Source: Pyrinomonadaceae bacterium (GTDB lineage: Bacteria > Acidobacteriota > Blastocatellia > Pyrinomonadales > Pyrinomonadaceae). From it: a stretch of DNA of 64,000 nt. The stretch spans positions 124,001 through 188,000 of the forward strand of contig JAVEDP010000025.1 of the NCBI GenBank assembly GCA_030841085.1, written 5' to 3'. This document shows positions 36,515 to 44,989 of this stretch, piece by piece. The position numbers and the translations under genes were made by a program. The notes under the pieces were generated by a model. It was given only the letters and a program-made list of their open reading frames with translations, made no database searches and had not been told where the DNA came from. How positions within the stretch are numbered: the stretch's first letter is position 1; the number at the start of each line of letters is the position of its first letter.

Positions 36515-36724
36515 GCTCGCCCGTGCCAGGTCGAACCGTGAAAAGTTACCCGGCGGTTCACAGGGCTAAAACTCGCTTCGCCGAATCCTGAATTCAGCCG
36601 GCAACTAGATGCGTCGCTCGTATAACAGATGCCACGCCGTCCGAGCGTCTGCTGCACGTCTCAAGCAACGTCTGTTTCTGAGAATTTAGAAAAGATTCTC
36701 TTGTGTTGGCAGGATGCCATCGGT

Positions 36725-36740
36725 GAGAGTGATCACTCTC
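36725..36740. promoter_or_regulatory. Perfect 16-bp palindrome, possible operator of the eCIS operon
   Basis: GAGAGTGATCACTCTC is a perfect palindrome located seven bases downstream of the putative -10 box on the minus strand, that is at about +1 of the predicted eCIS transcript. A bound dimeric protein there would block initiation. It is the only perfect palindrome of this length noted in the 433-bp gap. Confidence 0.35.
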
Positions 36741-36747
36741 GCGGCGC

Positions 36748-36776
36748 ATTCTTTGAGCCTGTAGGAACAATCTCAA
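36748..36776 (-). promoter_or_regulatory. Candidate sigma70-type promoter of the eCIS operon
   Basis: On the minus strand, TTGAGA at 36776-36771 (5 of 6 to the -35 consensus) is followed after 17 bases by AAGAAT at 36753-36748 (4 of 6 to -10). It would give a leader of about 225 nt before the 86-residue gene. The 36,515-36,947 gap has no credible gene; besides this it holds the palindrome and a CCACAGAG-type inverted repeat. Confidence 0.33.
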
Positions 36777-36780
36777 ATCT

Positions 36781-36870
36781 CTGTGCTTCCCCTGTGAACT
36801 CTGTGGTGGATTTATTTAAGAGAAGCTGCGCTTACCACAAAGACACCGAGCCCACAGAAGATGCACAGAG
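36781..36870. repeat. CTGTGGT / ACCACAAAGACAC inverted repeat
   Basis: CTCTGTGGT near 36799-36807 and ACCACAAAG near 36834-36842 form imperfect inverted arms, with further CTGTG / CACAG matches outside. Similar intergenic elements are frequent in many genomes. It sits upstream of the candidate eCIS promoter; no regulatory role can be shown. Confidence 0.45.
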
Positions 36871-36947
36871 AAAGACGCGGAGAAACCGAAAATGGCGAAC
36901 TTGGGGAATATTTGTTGCTGAAGATTTTTCCAGGGAGGCGGATGCTT

Positions 36948-37868
36948 TTAATGCTTCAGCGTCTTCATGCCCTGTTCGACGGCCTTAATGTCGCGTTGCA
37001 AGCGTCTCTGCACAGTCACCAGAACCAGATGCAGGCGTCTTAAGCGGCCCAGAACTTCGGGCAGCGCCTCAACTTGCAGCGAGTTACCAGCGGGCGATTT
37101 CACTTTGTCGAGTTCGTCGGCACGAATATATTCATAGACGGCGCGGGTTCGTCTTTCCGGTTGCACGCCCAGTTCTTCGTCCAGTGCGTTGACGCAACGC
37201 TCATACTGACGCAGCGCCCCGGTTCGATCACCGACGCTGTATTGCAACTGCATCAGCCGCCGGTAGGTGCGCTCGCTCGCTCGATCATAGCGAAGGATTG
37301 TTGAGCCGTAGCCGAGTCCTTCCTCAAACTCCAGGTTTTGTTCGCAGTAGCCCATCAGCTTATCGAGCATAGATAAATACATGTTCTGCAGCCGTTCGCG
37401 TTCGAAAAGACACCAATCGTGATAACAACCGTCGAGTAAATCGCCCTTGTAAAGTTTGACGGCATCCTTCAGAAGTTCAGCGCCCGCCTTGTCAAGTTGT
37501 TTACCAGGCACACCCTGTGTAGTTGTGAAGGCGTGTTCAAAGATGGCCACGTCCAGCCACAACCAGCTCTGCCAGTTCAGCTGCACCCAATCATGTTGGA
37601 CCAGCAAAACTTGCGGAGTAGCAAGGTCGCGAGTTTCCAGGCCAGCCTGCAAGCGCCACAGTGCCTGCCGGAGATACTTTTTCGATTTCTCGGTCGAGCT
37701 GTCGCCCCAGAGCAAGCTTGCCAACGCCTCCCGCGGGTGAGAACGATCACGACGGACCAGCAGGTAACTAAGCAGCTCCTGCTCCTTACCGGAGTCGAGA
37801 CCTTTAACCAACTGCGCGTCGCGCTCCACGCTGAATTTGCCAAATAAGCGGAACTTAAGGGTGAACAT
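36948..37868 (-). CDS. SARP/BTAD-type transcriptional activator
   Basis: A 306-residue protein. Residues 1-100 form an OmpR-type winged helix (KFRLFGKFSVERDAQLVKG, LLSYLLVRRDRSHPREALAS, KKYLRQALWRLQ). About 105-255 form a bacterial transcriptional activator domain of TPR-like helices (DVAIFEHAFTTTQG, RTYRRLMQLQYSVGDRTGAL). This is the DnrI/AfsR/SARP architecture without an NTPase domain. It lies 433 bp upstream of the eCIS operon on the same strand, so regulation of that operon is plausible. The C-terminal 50 residues (EALPEVLGRLRRLHLVLVTV) form an extra helix that may dimerise or sense a partner. Confidence 0.85.
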   Translation of the reverse strand: MFTLKFRLFGKFSVERDAQLVKGLDSGKEQELLSYLLVRRDRSHPREALASLLWGDSSTEKSKKYLRQALWRLQAGLETRDLATPQVLLVQHDWVQLNWQSWLWLDVAIFEHAFTTTQGVPGKQLDKAGAELLKDAVKLYKGDLLDGCYHDWCLFERERLQNMYLSMLDKLMGYCEQNLEFEEGLGYGSTILRYDRASERTYRRLMQLQYSVGDRTGALRQYERCVNALDEELGVQPERRTRAVYEYIRADELDKVKSPAGNSLQVEALPEVLGRLRRLHLVLVTVQRRLQRDIKAVEQGMKTLKH

Positions 37869-37945
37869 GTTGAGGTCCCTTTGGGCGACACTGGTTCCTA
37901 ATGAGGGTAAGCGTCTACCCTGGATGGAGTCTAATCGTCTTAAAA

Positions 37946-37959
37946 AGTCTGGTCAGACT
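37946..37959. promoter_or_regulatory. Inverted repeat upstream of SARP gene, possible operator
   Basis: AGTCTGGTCAGACT consists of perfect 6-bp inverted arms with a 2-bp spacer, 78 bp before the SARP start. A related half GTCTAATCGTCTT lies just downstream on the transcript side. It could be an autoregulatory site; no clear -35/-10 pair was found next to it. Confidence 0.3.
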
Positions 37960-38080
37960 CGGAAAGCCGTTGCTGGACTAAGTGCGAGAAACAGCGTCGG
38001 CGTCAAGTTTACTTCTGGGCAGGTATCATGAGTATTGAGACGACTGCTAGCCCGTCTGAGTTATTTGCGACAGGCGAATA

Positions 38081-38233
38081 TTAATAGCTCTTGGGAAGAG
38101 CGTCAAGGGTGACGTTCAATTGCCGGTAATCGCGCACCGTTGCCCAGGTTGAGCCATTCCAGTACTGCACTTCAAACGCCGTGAGGCCATAGAGACTGAA
38201 AGTCTGCGTGAGCGTCGGCTCGACCAAATCCCC
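38081..38233 (-). pseudogene. Decayed C-terminal fragment with discoidin-like motif
   Basis: A 50-codon open stretch on the minus strand, beginning just after an in-frame TGA (38234-38236) and ending at TAA (38081-38083), with no start codon. It reads TFSLYGLTAFEVQYWNGSTW followed by ATVRDYRQLNV. The YWNGSTW pattern is typical of F5/8 type C (discoidin-like) modules in secreted acidobacterial proteins. It is probably a remnant of a larger gene truncated near the tRNA fragment 90 bp away. Confidence 0.45.
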
Positions 38234-38243
38234 TCAATTTTCG

Positions 38244-38265
38244 AGAGTCTGCCAAGAGTCTGCCA
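38244..38265. repeat. Tandem 11-bp direct repeat beside the tRNA fragment
   Basis: AGAGTCTGCCA occurs twice head to tail, immediately followed by AACTG. It lies 56 bp outside the truncated tRNA copy. Short direct repeats flanking a recombination core can be integrase arm sites, but this is only positional evidence. Confidence 0.5.
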
Positions 38266-38321
38266 AACTGTGACCGCACCGATGAGGGGAGGACAGAAGC
38301 AGTGAAATAACCTAAGAATAT

Positions 38322-38381
<60 letters not shown>

Positions 38382-38427
38382 AAATAAACGCCAATCATAT
38401 TCAGCCATTTCTAATCATTGAGAGCCG

Positions 38428-38472
38428 ACCCGACCAACTACCCGACCAACCCGCACAATTACCCGCACAATT
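38428..38472. repeat. Array of 12-bp repeats just inside the putative att site
   Basis: Four related 12-mers: ACCCGACCAACT at 38428, ACCCGACCAACC at 38440, then ACCCGCACAATT at 38449 and 38461. They start 47 bp inside the island end. The array resembles integrase arm-binding repeats or remnants of an integrase-gene end. The rest of the 300 bp before the kinase gene shows no credible gene. Confidence 0.5.
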
Positions 38473-38686
38473 CGTTTCTCATCCGAGGAATCGCTCTTCG
38501 CTTTTCACATCGAAACATTTCCTTATGCAAATCGCGATTGTTTTGTGCCTTAGCGATCTTGATGGCGATCTTGAAAAGTACAGGCTTAAAGGTGACAATG
38601 GCGGCGCTCGACTGGCTAAGTCTCTTTTCCTGAATTCTCGCTAACAGTTTCTATCCTCAGGTCCGATTGAAAGCAGCATCGTCCCT

Positions 38687-41600
38687 ATGATTGGCCAAAC
38701 TTTCTCACACTACCGAATTGTCAAGGAACTCGGCAAAGGCGGCATGGGCGTCGTCTATCTTGCCGAAGATACCGAGCTCGATCGACAGGTCGCGATAAAA
38801 GTATCGACCGAGGCTAACGGTGCGCGGGGACAACAGCTTCGTATGCGTTTCCGTCGCGAAACCAGGGTCATCGCAAAACTTTCACATCGAAATATCGCTA
38901 CGGTCCATGATGGCGGCGCCACGCCCGACGGCCACCTCTATATCGTAATGGAATTGGTTAAGGGCAAGATGCTGAGCGATCTCATCAAGGAGGACGGTCT
39001 CACCCTCAAGCGCACTCTCGAAATCATTGCGGCCGTGGCAGCGGCTCTTGCCGAAGCCCATCGTCACGGCATCATACATCGCGATATTAAACCTTCAAAC
39101 ATCGCCATCAATGAACAGGGCGAGGTCAAGGTACTGGACTTTGGCCTGGCAAAATATTTGGACGAAGCGGCTGCGGCAAATCGGCCGAGCGAGAACGGCG
39201 TCGATGAGGATGATTATCCAGGTGCGCCTCAGGGCGGTGATCCAACTCGACAGCCTGCGCCGCTACCCGCCACCCGCACAAGCTCGGGAGTCATCGTTTG
39301 CACACCCGAGTACGCTTCACCGGAGCAAGCAATGGGTTTTGACGACGTAGATGTCCGCACCGATCTCTTCTCGCTTGGATCCGTGCTGTACGAATGCATC
39401 ACCGGCACCCGACCTTTCTCCGGTTCAACTCCAAATGACGTTCGCGCCAAGGTGATCCGTGACAATCCGCCACCACCTTCCAGGTTGAATGCGAACGTCG
39501 GCGATGAACTGGATCGCATTACGCTGAAGGCCCTGACCAAAAGGCAAGAAGAACGTTACCAAACTGCTGACGAATTGATCGCGGATTTGGATCAGGCGCA
39601 AGCGACGCTCTATGGTGATTCTGGACAAACTGTAAGACCCTTGCCATCGCCTGCTCCCTATACGCAACCAATTAGCGTCCTTGAAACGCTGTCGGAAATC
39701 TTCAAACGGCCGCGACTTTCGATCGGTTACGTCGCCGGCGGCTTGATACTGGCGAGCCTACTGGCATTTGGAACTTGGTGGCTGACACGCCCCAAAGCAC
39801 ATCAACCGCCAGCTAACGCGCAACGGCTCTACGAGAGGGGCATTGAGGCAATTCGCGAGGGTGCTTTTTTTCGTGCCAGCAAGTTGCTGCAACAAGCTGT
39901 TCAGGAAGATGACCAATTTACCTTAGCTCACGCCCGACTCGCGGAAGCATGGATGGAACTTGATTTTTCCGACAAGGCCAAAGAAGAAATCCTACGAGCA
40001 ACCGATCTTCCAGATCGCTCAATCCTCACTAATTTGGAAGGTCTGCGGCTACAAGCGATAAGCGACACGATCAAACGCGACTTTGCCAAGGCGGTCGCAG
40101 GCTATCGCAGCATAGAAAGCAGCACACCTGAATCTGACAAAGCCTCTGCCCTGGTCGACCTTGGTCGCGCTTACGAGAAGAATGAGGAAACAACCCTAGC
40201 AATACAGCAATATCAGGCGGCCACAATAAAAGATCCACATTACGCAGCGGCCTTCCTTCGATTGGGATTTGTGCTACGTCGCAGTCAGAAATTTGCAGAG
40301 GCTCAAGCTGCATACGAACAGGCGTACAAGTTGTTTGATACCTCAAATGAAATCGAAGGGCTCGCGGAAGTCTTCTACCAACGCGGTATTATGTTCAGCC
40401 AACAGGGTAAAGCCGCGGAGGCTAATGAACAGTTTCAGCAAGCCCTGAAAAAATCTGCAGCGCTGGAGAACCAGGATCAGAAAATCAAAACACTCTTGCA
40501 ATTGAGCAACGTTGAGATCATTGCAGGCAAACTGGAATCGGCTGTGCAATCCTCGCAAAAAGCGATGGATCTGGCACAAACGAGCGGAATGGAGAATTTA
40601 ACCACTGCCGGGCTGATCGACATTGGTAATGCATATTTTGGTAAAGGCAATCTTTCTGAAGCAGAAAAGAATTTCAACCAGGCTTTGCGTCTGGCTCAAA
40701 GCTACAAGGGCAGACACAACGAAGCTCGTGCATTCATCTCTCTGGCCAGCCTGCGAACGCATCAGAGCCGTCCGGTTGCAGCGTTGCAATTCATTGAAAA
40801 CGCCTTGACTTTCTATCAACAAGGCGGTTATCGCAAGGAGACGTCTCAAGCTTACGTCATCCTTGCACATGTCTATGATCAATTGGGGAATTATGACGAC
40901 GCCCTTCACGCTTTCGACGACCAACTTAAGCTCGCACAACAGGTCGGCGATCCCCAACAATTGGCCCTCTGCCATGAGGGGATGGGTGTCGTACTCAACC
41001 ATCAGGAGAATTTTCCAGCAGCCCTGGCTCATTTTGAAGAGCAGTATTCCATTGTTAAGGCGCTTGGCAATCAACTGGTCGTCGGTTACGCGCTAATGAA
41101 CAAGGGAACAATGCTTTGGCAGTTAGGACGATATGATGAGGCTGAAAAGTCGCTGGCGGACGCCTTTGCGATCGCCAACGATCCCAGTCACAAACCTTAC
41201 ACTGAGTTGTTGGCCTGGACTAAGGTTTCGCACGCGCGTTTAGCATTAAGTAGGCGTGACCTGCGTGTCGCAGTTCGGGAAAGTGAGGAAGCGTTACACG
41301 CGGCCGGCTCGGATCTCAAAGGAATCGCGGTTCAGGCAGGCGCGACGCTTGGTGTCGCTCGAACATTGTCAGGACAAGCAGCACTTGGTCGCGAGGATTG
41401 TGCCCAGGCAGTCCAACTAGCAAAGACGCTCGCGGACCCGCTACTGTTGTCACATGCTCAGCTGGCCTTAGCACGAGTCAGTTTGGAAACCGGAGACGCC
41501 CAGAGTGCAATAACAACGGCAAAAGAGCTGCAACCCGTGTTTGCAAACTCAAAGCGACACGATTCTGAGTGGCGGAACTGGCTTATCCAATCTTTTGCCA

Positions 41601-41767
41601 GCCGAGACTTAGCCAATGAGGGACAACGGCAAGAGTTTGCTAGTGAGGCCCAGCGGGTTTTAGCGACAATCGAAGCCGAGTGGGGCAACGACAATTACAA
41701 GACTTACTTGAGCAGACCAGACGTCGACATTTTTCTGCAACGCCTGGTCAATTCAAAGGCTCATTAG
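38687..41767 (+). CDS. Hanks-type serine/threonine kinase with TM segment and TPR array
   Basis: A 1,026-residue membrane kinase. Kinase domain about 9-305: glycine loop GKGGMG at 16-21, invariant Lys38 (VAIKVS), HRDIKPSN from 131, DFG at 151-153 and CTPEYASPEQA from 205. The activation segment carries an extra 40-residue acidic, Pro-rich insert (158-197). A transmembrane helix spans about 346-366 (GYVAGGLILASLLAFGTWWL). Residues about 375-990 are TPR repeats (for example AEANEQFQQALKKSAALENQ), placed extracytoplasmically by this topology. It is the first gene inside the putative tRNA island. The FHA activator at the far end is a natural phospho-reader; that link is inferred. Confidence 0.92.
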   Translation: MIGQTFSHYRIVKELGKGGMGVVYLAEDTELDRQVAIKVSTEANGARGQQLRMRFRRETRVIAKLSHRNIATVHDGGATPDGHLYIVMELVKGKMLSDLIKEDGLTLKRTLEIIAAVAAALAEAHRHGIIHRDIKPSNIAINEQGEVKVLDFGLAKYLDEAAAANRPSENGVDEDDYPGAPQGGDPTRQPAPLPATRTSSGVIVCTPEYASPEQAMGFDDVDVRTDLFSLGSVLYECITGTRPFSGSTPNDVRAKVIRDNPPPPSRLNANVGDELDRITLKALTKRQEERYQTADELIADLDQAQATLYGDSGQTVRPLPSPAPYTQPISVLETLSEIFKRPRLSIGYVAGGLILASLLAFGTWWLTRPKAHQPPANAQRLYERGIEAIREGAFFRASKLLQQAVQEDDQFTLAHARLAEAWMELDFSDKAKEEILRATDLPDRSILTNLEGLRLQAISDTIKRDFAKAVAGYRSIESSTPESDKASALVDLGRAYEKNEETTLAIQQYQAATIKDPHYAAAFLRLGFVLRRSQKFAEAQAAYEQAYKLFDTSNEIEGLAEVFYQRGIMFSQQGKAAEANEQFQQALKKSAALENQDQKIKTLLQLSNVEIIAGKLESAVQSSQKAMDLAQTSGMENLTTAGLIDIGNAYFGKGNLSEAEKNFNQALRLAQSYKGRHNEARAFISLASLRTHQSRPVAALQFIENALTFYQQGGYRKETSQAYVILAHVYDQLGNYDDALHAFDDQLKLAQQVGDPQQLALCHEGMGVVLNHQENFPAALAHFEEQYSIVKALGNQLVVGYALMNKGTMLWQLGRYDEAEKSLADAFAIANDPSHKPYTELLAWTKVSHARLALSRRDLRVAVRESEEALHAAGSDLKGIAVQAGATLGVARTLSGQAALGREDCAQAVQLAKTLADPLLLSHAQLALARVSLETGDAQSAITTAKELQPVFANSKRHDSEWRNWLIQSFASRDLANEGQRQEFASEAQRVLATIEAEWGNDNYKTYLSRPDVDIFLQRLVNSKAH

Positions 41768-41882
41768 GATTGCTAGACCCGCACACCTTCGAGATCGTCA
41801 TTCCAAATGACGCCCGCCCCAGTCGTCTGGCACTGTAAACGGTTCTGAATGGCCGGGAGACGTTACCACGCGCGTTCGATTT

Positions 41883-42485
41883 TTAGTCTGTGTCCTTTGT
41901 ATTATGGAAACGAACTGTGCAAACTCCTGCTGATGGGGGAGTCAGCGTAGCTGTCAGGTTTGTACCGATGTTCAAGATCTCGATCGCGCCGACAATCTTG
42001 CGATCTTCCTGATAGTGAAGCTGCTCGTCATTTGCCGACAGCGGGAATATGGTTTCATCAAATTTGATACCGAAAGAAACACGAGGGTTGCTGCGGATGA
42101 TTATATCTGACGCGGCAGCGCCATTCTTTCTGGTGGTATGGATCGTTACCTTGCAGTTGATGCCCTTTACAAAGGGAGATATTTCCCACTTAAGGACGGC
42201 GTTCTTGTCAAAGATTTGCCCAATCATCACCTCATCACCAGCATTTGAATACCTCCCATTTCCGCCCGTGTAGTGCTTATGGTTGAAGCTTATGGCCACT
42301 GAACCGCCGCCGCCGACGGTTATTGGTGAAGTTTGCGCTTTCCCCCAAGAGGACTTCTTCTTTCGCTTTCTGGTTTGGCCTTCAGCATTCAGGGCCATTA
42401 GCGGGAGCGAAGCACCTGCGGCGGCGATTAACCGGGCAAAGTCGCGACGAGAACTTTTCTTTGGTTCTTTTCCTTCTGTTGACAT
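41883..42485 (-). CDS. Tat-exported protein sharing the protease C-terminal domain
   Basis: A 200-residue protein with AAAGGAG before the ATG. A twin-arginine signal (SRRDFARLIAAAGASLPLMA) is followed by a basic linker. Residues about 51-197 begin QTSPITVGGGGSVAISFNH and end AGVCTVRFHNTKD. The same opening (QTSPITVGGGGSVGVAFDLG) and the ending GGICTVDVLNR occur in the C-terminal domain of the subtilisin-like protease encoded upstream. The two must be homologous, probably beta-sandwich domains. The gene follows the protease after a 380-bp gap on the same strand. The function is unknown; a secreted partner, target or inhibitor of the protease is possible. Confidence 0.75.
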   Translation of the reverse strand: MSTEGKEPKKSSRRDFARLIAAAGASLPLMALNAEGQTRKRKKKSSWGKAQTSPITVGGGGSVAISFNHKHYTGGNGRYSNAGDEVMIGQIFDKNAVLKWEISPFVKGINCKVTIHTTRKNGAAASDIIIRSNPRVSFGIKFDETIFPLSANDEQLHYQEDRKIVGAIEILNIGTNLTATLTPPSAGVCTVRFHNTKDTD

Positions 42486-42785
42486 CAGATTGCTCCTTTG
42501 ATGAACGTTCGAAAGTCTCAGAGTGAGACGAAGACTATTGAAACTCTGTAACCCTGTAAAGGCCGGCTTTAGGTATTCACTCGCCGAGGTCGCGAATTTC
42601 GCACCTGACCGGACTCATAACTGGTTCGTTTCAATCGAAACCTATGGCGCTTCAACCGATCGACGAAGCAAAGAGTTGAGCGACTGAACAACTGTTCTGA
42701 GGTTTGCTGTTCCTTCCTCGCTGCCCACAAGTGATCGCGTTTGAATTCAATTGCGACCTGGGCCATACGATAGTCTTGAGTAGGA

Positions 42786-42817
42786 AGAGCGCCGCACCCC
42801 GCGGGGTGCAGCGCTCT
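42786..42817. repeat. Strong GC-rich hairpin downstream of the protease gene
   Basis: AGAGCGC-C-GCACCCC, a GC loop, then GGGGTGC-A-GCGCTCT: two stems of 7 bp joined by one mismatch. It lies 49 bp after the protease stop codon on the minus strand and is followed there only by CTTCCTAC, so it is a REP-like element or weak terminator. The 42,486-42,865 gap contains no credible gene. Confidence 0.5.
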
Positions 42818-42865
42818 CTCGGGGCTTGTGAGGAAAGGGGTGAGGAACACCTGCCGTGTAGTTCG

Positions 42866-44830
42866 TCACCGGTTAAGCACGTCAACCGTACATATCCCAC
42901 CAGTCGGGGCCGGATACTTGATCGTCGGCGTCGCACCGGGCCCTTCGTAAACGTCAATGTCGCCGGTGATTTTTCTGCTCAGACTGTAGTAGATATTGTT
43001 GTTCCCTCCGGGCGGCTTACCATATGAAAAGTCCTGAACCTTGAGTTCAATCGAGAGCGGGTTTCCATAAATGGTAAGCGGACTGTCACTATTCGGTATG
43101 ACCTGGCCCATGGAGTCAAAGTCTTGACAGTGAACCACGATCCGGCAATCCGTCGTGGATGGCGTTCTGTCGGGAGCAGCTCCATACTTGTCGATGATCC
43201 GCAGCTTTTCTATTCGTTCGGCCATTTGATTCACAAACTTAGTCGGCTGGCCGGGCGAGCCTGCTTGCGGAATATAGTGACCCAGGTCAAAAGCGACACC
43301 GACAGAGCCTCCGCCGCCAACAGTGATCGGAGAGGTTTGTTCAATCCCGACTCCCCCTCTTTTGGTTAACCTGCCGGGTATTAGTTCAATTGAGGTCGCC
43401 AGGGGAGCCTGAGCAAGTCCCTGCCCTACGTCCCGTGTGCCGAGTGGTAGCGATCGCGCGGCGTTAATCACCAGATCCCTAAGTTCGGTACCGGTGGCGG
43501 AGGGATTTGCTTCGGCAAAGAGCGCGGCGATTCCTGCGACATGAGGCGTAGCCATGCTGGTTCCCTGAAGCCGTTTGTGGTCGGGCGGCCTGCGAAAACT
43601 AGAGAGTACGTTGACGCCCGGGGCGGCAATATTTACCTCTCCGCCGCTGGTGTTAATTCCGCCGTTTGAAAACTCTGCGATAGCCAGGTTCGGATCGATT
43701 GCCGCTACTGCCACAATGCTCGGGCAATCAGCAGGTCCGCTCACCGGAGCAACGAAACTTGGACGCACGCTGTCGTTTCCCGCAGCCGCGATAATCACAG
43801 TGCCGGCATCAAGCGCGCGTTGCGCAATCTCTTCGTACAGGATGTTGAAAATATCACCGGGCTGTTTTGCAGCTCCCAGAGACATTGAGACGATGCGGCA
43901 ACCCTGATTGATTGCCCATTCGATCCCATGAATTATCCATTCATCAGCGCCCCGGCCCTCACTGTCAAGCACCTTCCCGGCATAGATCTCAGCATTAAAA
44001 GCGATGCCGTATCCGGGAAGAATGCCTGGCCGGCGCGGACCACAGGACGTGCCGATGCAGTGGGTGCCGTGGCCGTGGTCGTCCTTTGCGCTCGTAACCC
44101 CGCGAACAAAAGAAGCAGTCGTGATCTTTCTACCCGCGAAGTCCGAGTGAAACTGAACCGTTCCGTTGGCATCGACATCAAAGTCCATGCCCGTATCCAG
44201 GACCGCGACCTTTACTCCGCGGCCTGAGAACGGCGAATCGACGGCGTTGGTTGCTTGCAAGCCCCACGTCAGTTGCGATTCATCGAAGCCTCCCAAGGTT
44301 TCGCCCGCAGTCTCGGCGATCGCGGATCCGCGGTTGGTTTCTAGTTTGGCGAAAAACGTTTCTATGAGTTTGTCATAGGCATCGCGACTCCCCTTGAGAT
44401 AGTCAAGCGAGAACATTTCAGCCGCGCCTGATACCGGCGGTCTCGTTTGCATTGGCTTTGTCTGTAAGAGCATGCGTCGAACTTTCTCCGGCTTGATTGC
44501 CAAAATCGGATTTCCGGAATCACTCGCCGCATTAGTCAACCGACTGATCTGTTCCGCTCCGCCTTCAATGGTGGCAACGCCCAGAGTGGCGTGCACGATT
44601 GCGGTTGCGTCTCCAACCTCATCCTCGCGCACCACATTGGGATCGGAGGAATTGGAAACGAAAACCTTGAATCCTTCAGATCGCAAAAGGTTGATGCCTT
44701 CTTGAGTGGCGCCTTTGCGAAAGACGACTGTATGTCTGCCGGTTACATTTGATTGTTTTCCATTACTATTGGCGGCAGCCTCCACAGTTGCGGTTGAGCC
44801 GCCGTTTCCAGTTAAATCAGGGGGTCTCAT
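42866..44830 (-). CDS. Subtilisin-like S8 serine protease with C-terminal shared domain
   Basis: About 654 residues. The start at ATG 44830 is chosen for AGGAG nine bases upstream (MRPPDLTGNGG). The catalytic triad is clear: Asp212 in KVAVLDTGMD, His254 in DDHGHGTHCIGT, Ser425 in LQGTSMATPHVAG; the oxyanion region is AAAGNDSV. Residues 30-150 look like an inhibitor_I9-type pro-region. Residues about 499-654 (from SPITVGGGGSVGVAFDLG) form a domain also found in the Tat-exported protein downstream. No classic signal peptide is seen, so export is uncertain. It belongs to the minus-strand operon headed by the sigma54 promoter and may be its main effector. Confidence 0.9.
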   Translation of the reverse strand: MRPPDLTGNGGSTATVEAAANSNGKQSNVTGRHTVVFRKGATQEGINLLRSEGFKVFVSNSSDPNVVREDEVGDATAIVHATLGVATIEGGAEQISRLTNAASDSGNPILAIKPEKVRRMLLQTKPMQTRPPVSGAAEMFSLDYLKGSRDAYDKLIETFFAKLETNRGSAIAETAGETLGGFDESQLTWGLQATNAVDSPFSGRGVKVAVLDTGMDFDVDANGTVQFHSDFAGRKITTASFVRGVTSAKDDHGHGTHCIGTSCGPRRPGILPGYGIAFNAEIYAGKVLDSEGRGADEWIIHGIEWAINQGCRIVSMSLGAAKQPGDIFNILYEEIAQRALDAGTVIIAAAGNDSVRPSFVAPVSGPADCPSIVAVAAIDPNLAIAEFSNGGINTSGGEVNIAAPGVNVLSSFRRPPDHKRLQGTSMATPHVAGIAALFAEANPSATGTELRDLVINAARSLPLGTRDVGQGLAQAPLATSIELIPGRLTKRGGVGIEQTSPITVGGGGSVGVAFDLGHYIPQAGSPGQPTKFVNQMAERIEKLRIIDKYGAAPDRTPSTTDCRIVVHCQDFDSMGQVIPNSDSPLTIYGNPLSIELKVQDFSYGKPPGGNNNIYYSLSRKITGDIDVYEGPGATPTIKYPAPTGGICTVDVLNR

Positions 44831-44840
44831 TTTCTTTCTC

Positions 44841-44936
44841 CTATCCATTGACGACAGTAGCCAGGCTCTTCCAAATGGGGGCCGCCGAAGTGCCTGGCCC
44901 ACCGCTGAGTTGAAAATTTCCAGGTATCGAAATCAT
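44841..44936 (-). CDS. Possible 31-residue peptide gene before the protease
   Basis: ATG at 44936 to TAG at 44841; the peptide reads MISIPGNFQLSGGPGTSAAP then IWKSLATVVNG. The stop lies ten bases before the protease ATG, so its end overlaps the protease ribosome-binding region and could couple translation. The ATG itself overlaps an upstream in-frame TGA. No strong ribosome-binding site precedes it. It could be a leader or secreted peptide, or chance. Confidence 0.22.
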   Translation of the reverse strand: MISIPGNFQLSGGPGTSAAPIWKSLATVVNG

Positions 44937-44989
44937 GACTGGCGGGGATCGATGACTACGACGGGGCTGCCCTGGATGTCTACTTCGCG

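Noticed and set aside
36514-36528. TGGCACGGGCGAGCA on the minus strand, resembling a sigma54 promoter before the 86-aa gene
   Set aside because: The -12 GC is one base too close to the -24 GG, and the match overlaps the start codon of the gene it would serve.
38687-41767. Kinase as part of the eCIS cluster
   Set aside because: It lies inside the tRNA-bounded segment, on the opposite strand and beyond the SARP gene; its natural partner is the FHA activator.
42569-43027. Several overlapping frames in the gap after the protease gene
   Set aside because: They overlap each other on both strands, have atypical composition, run through the GC-rich hairpin and lack ribosome-binding sites.
44831-44902. 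Longer N terminus of the S8 protease
   Set aside because: No ribosome-binding site; the ATG at 44830 has AGGAG at good spacing.
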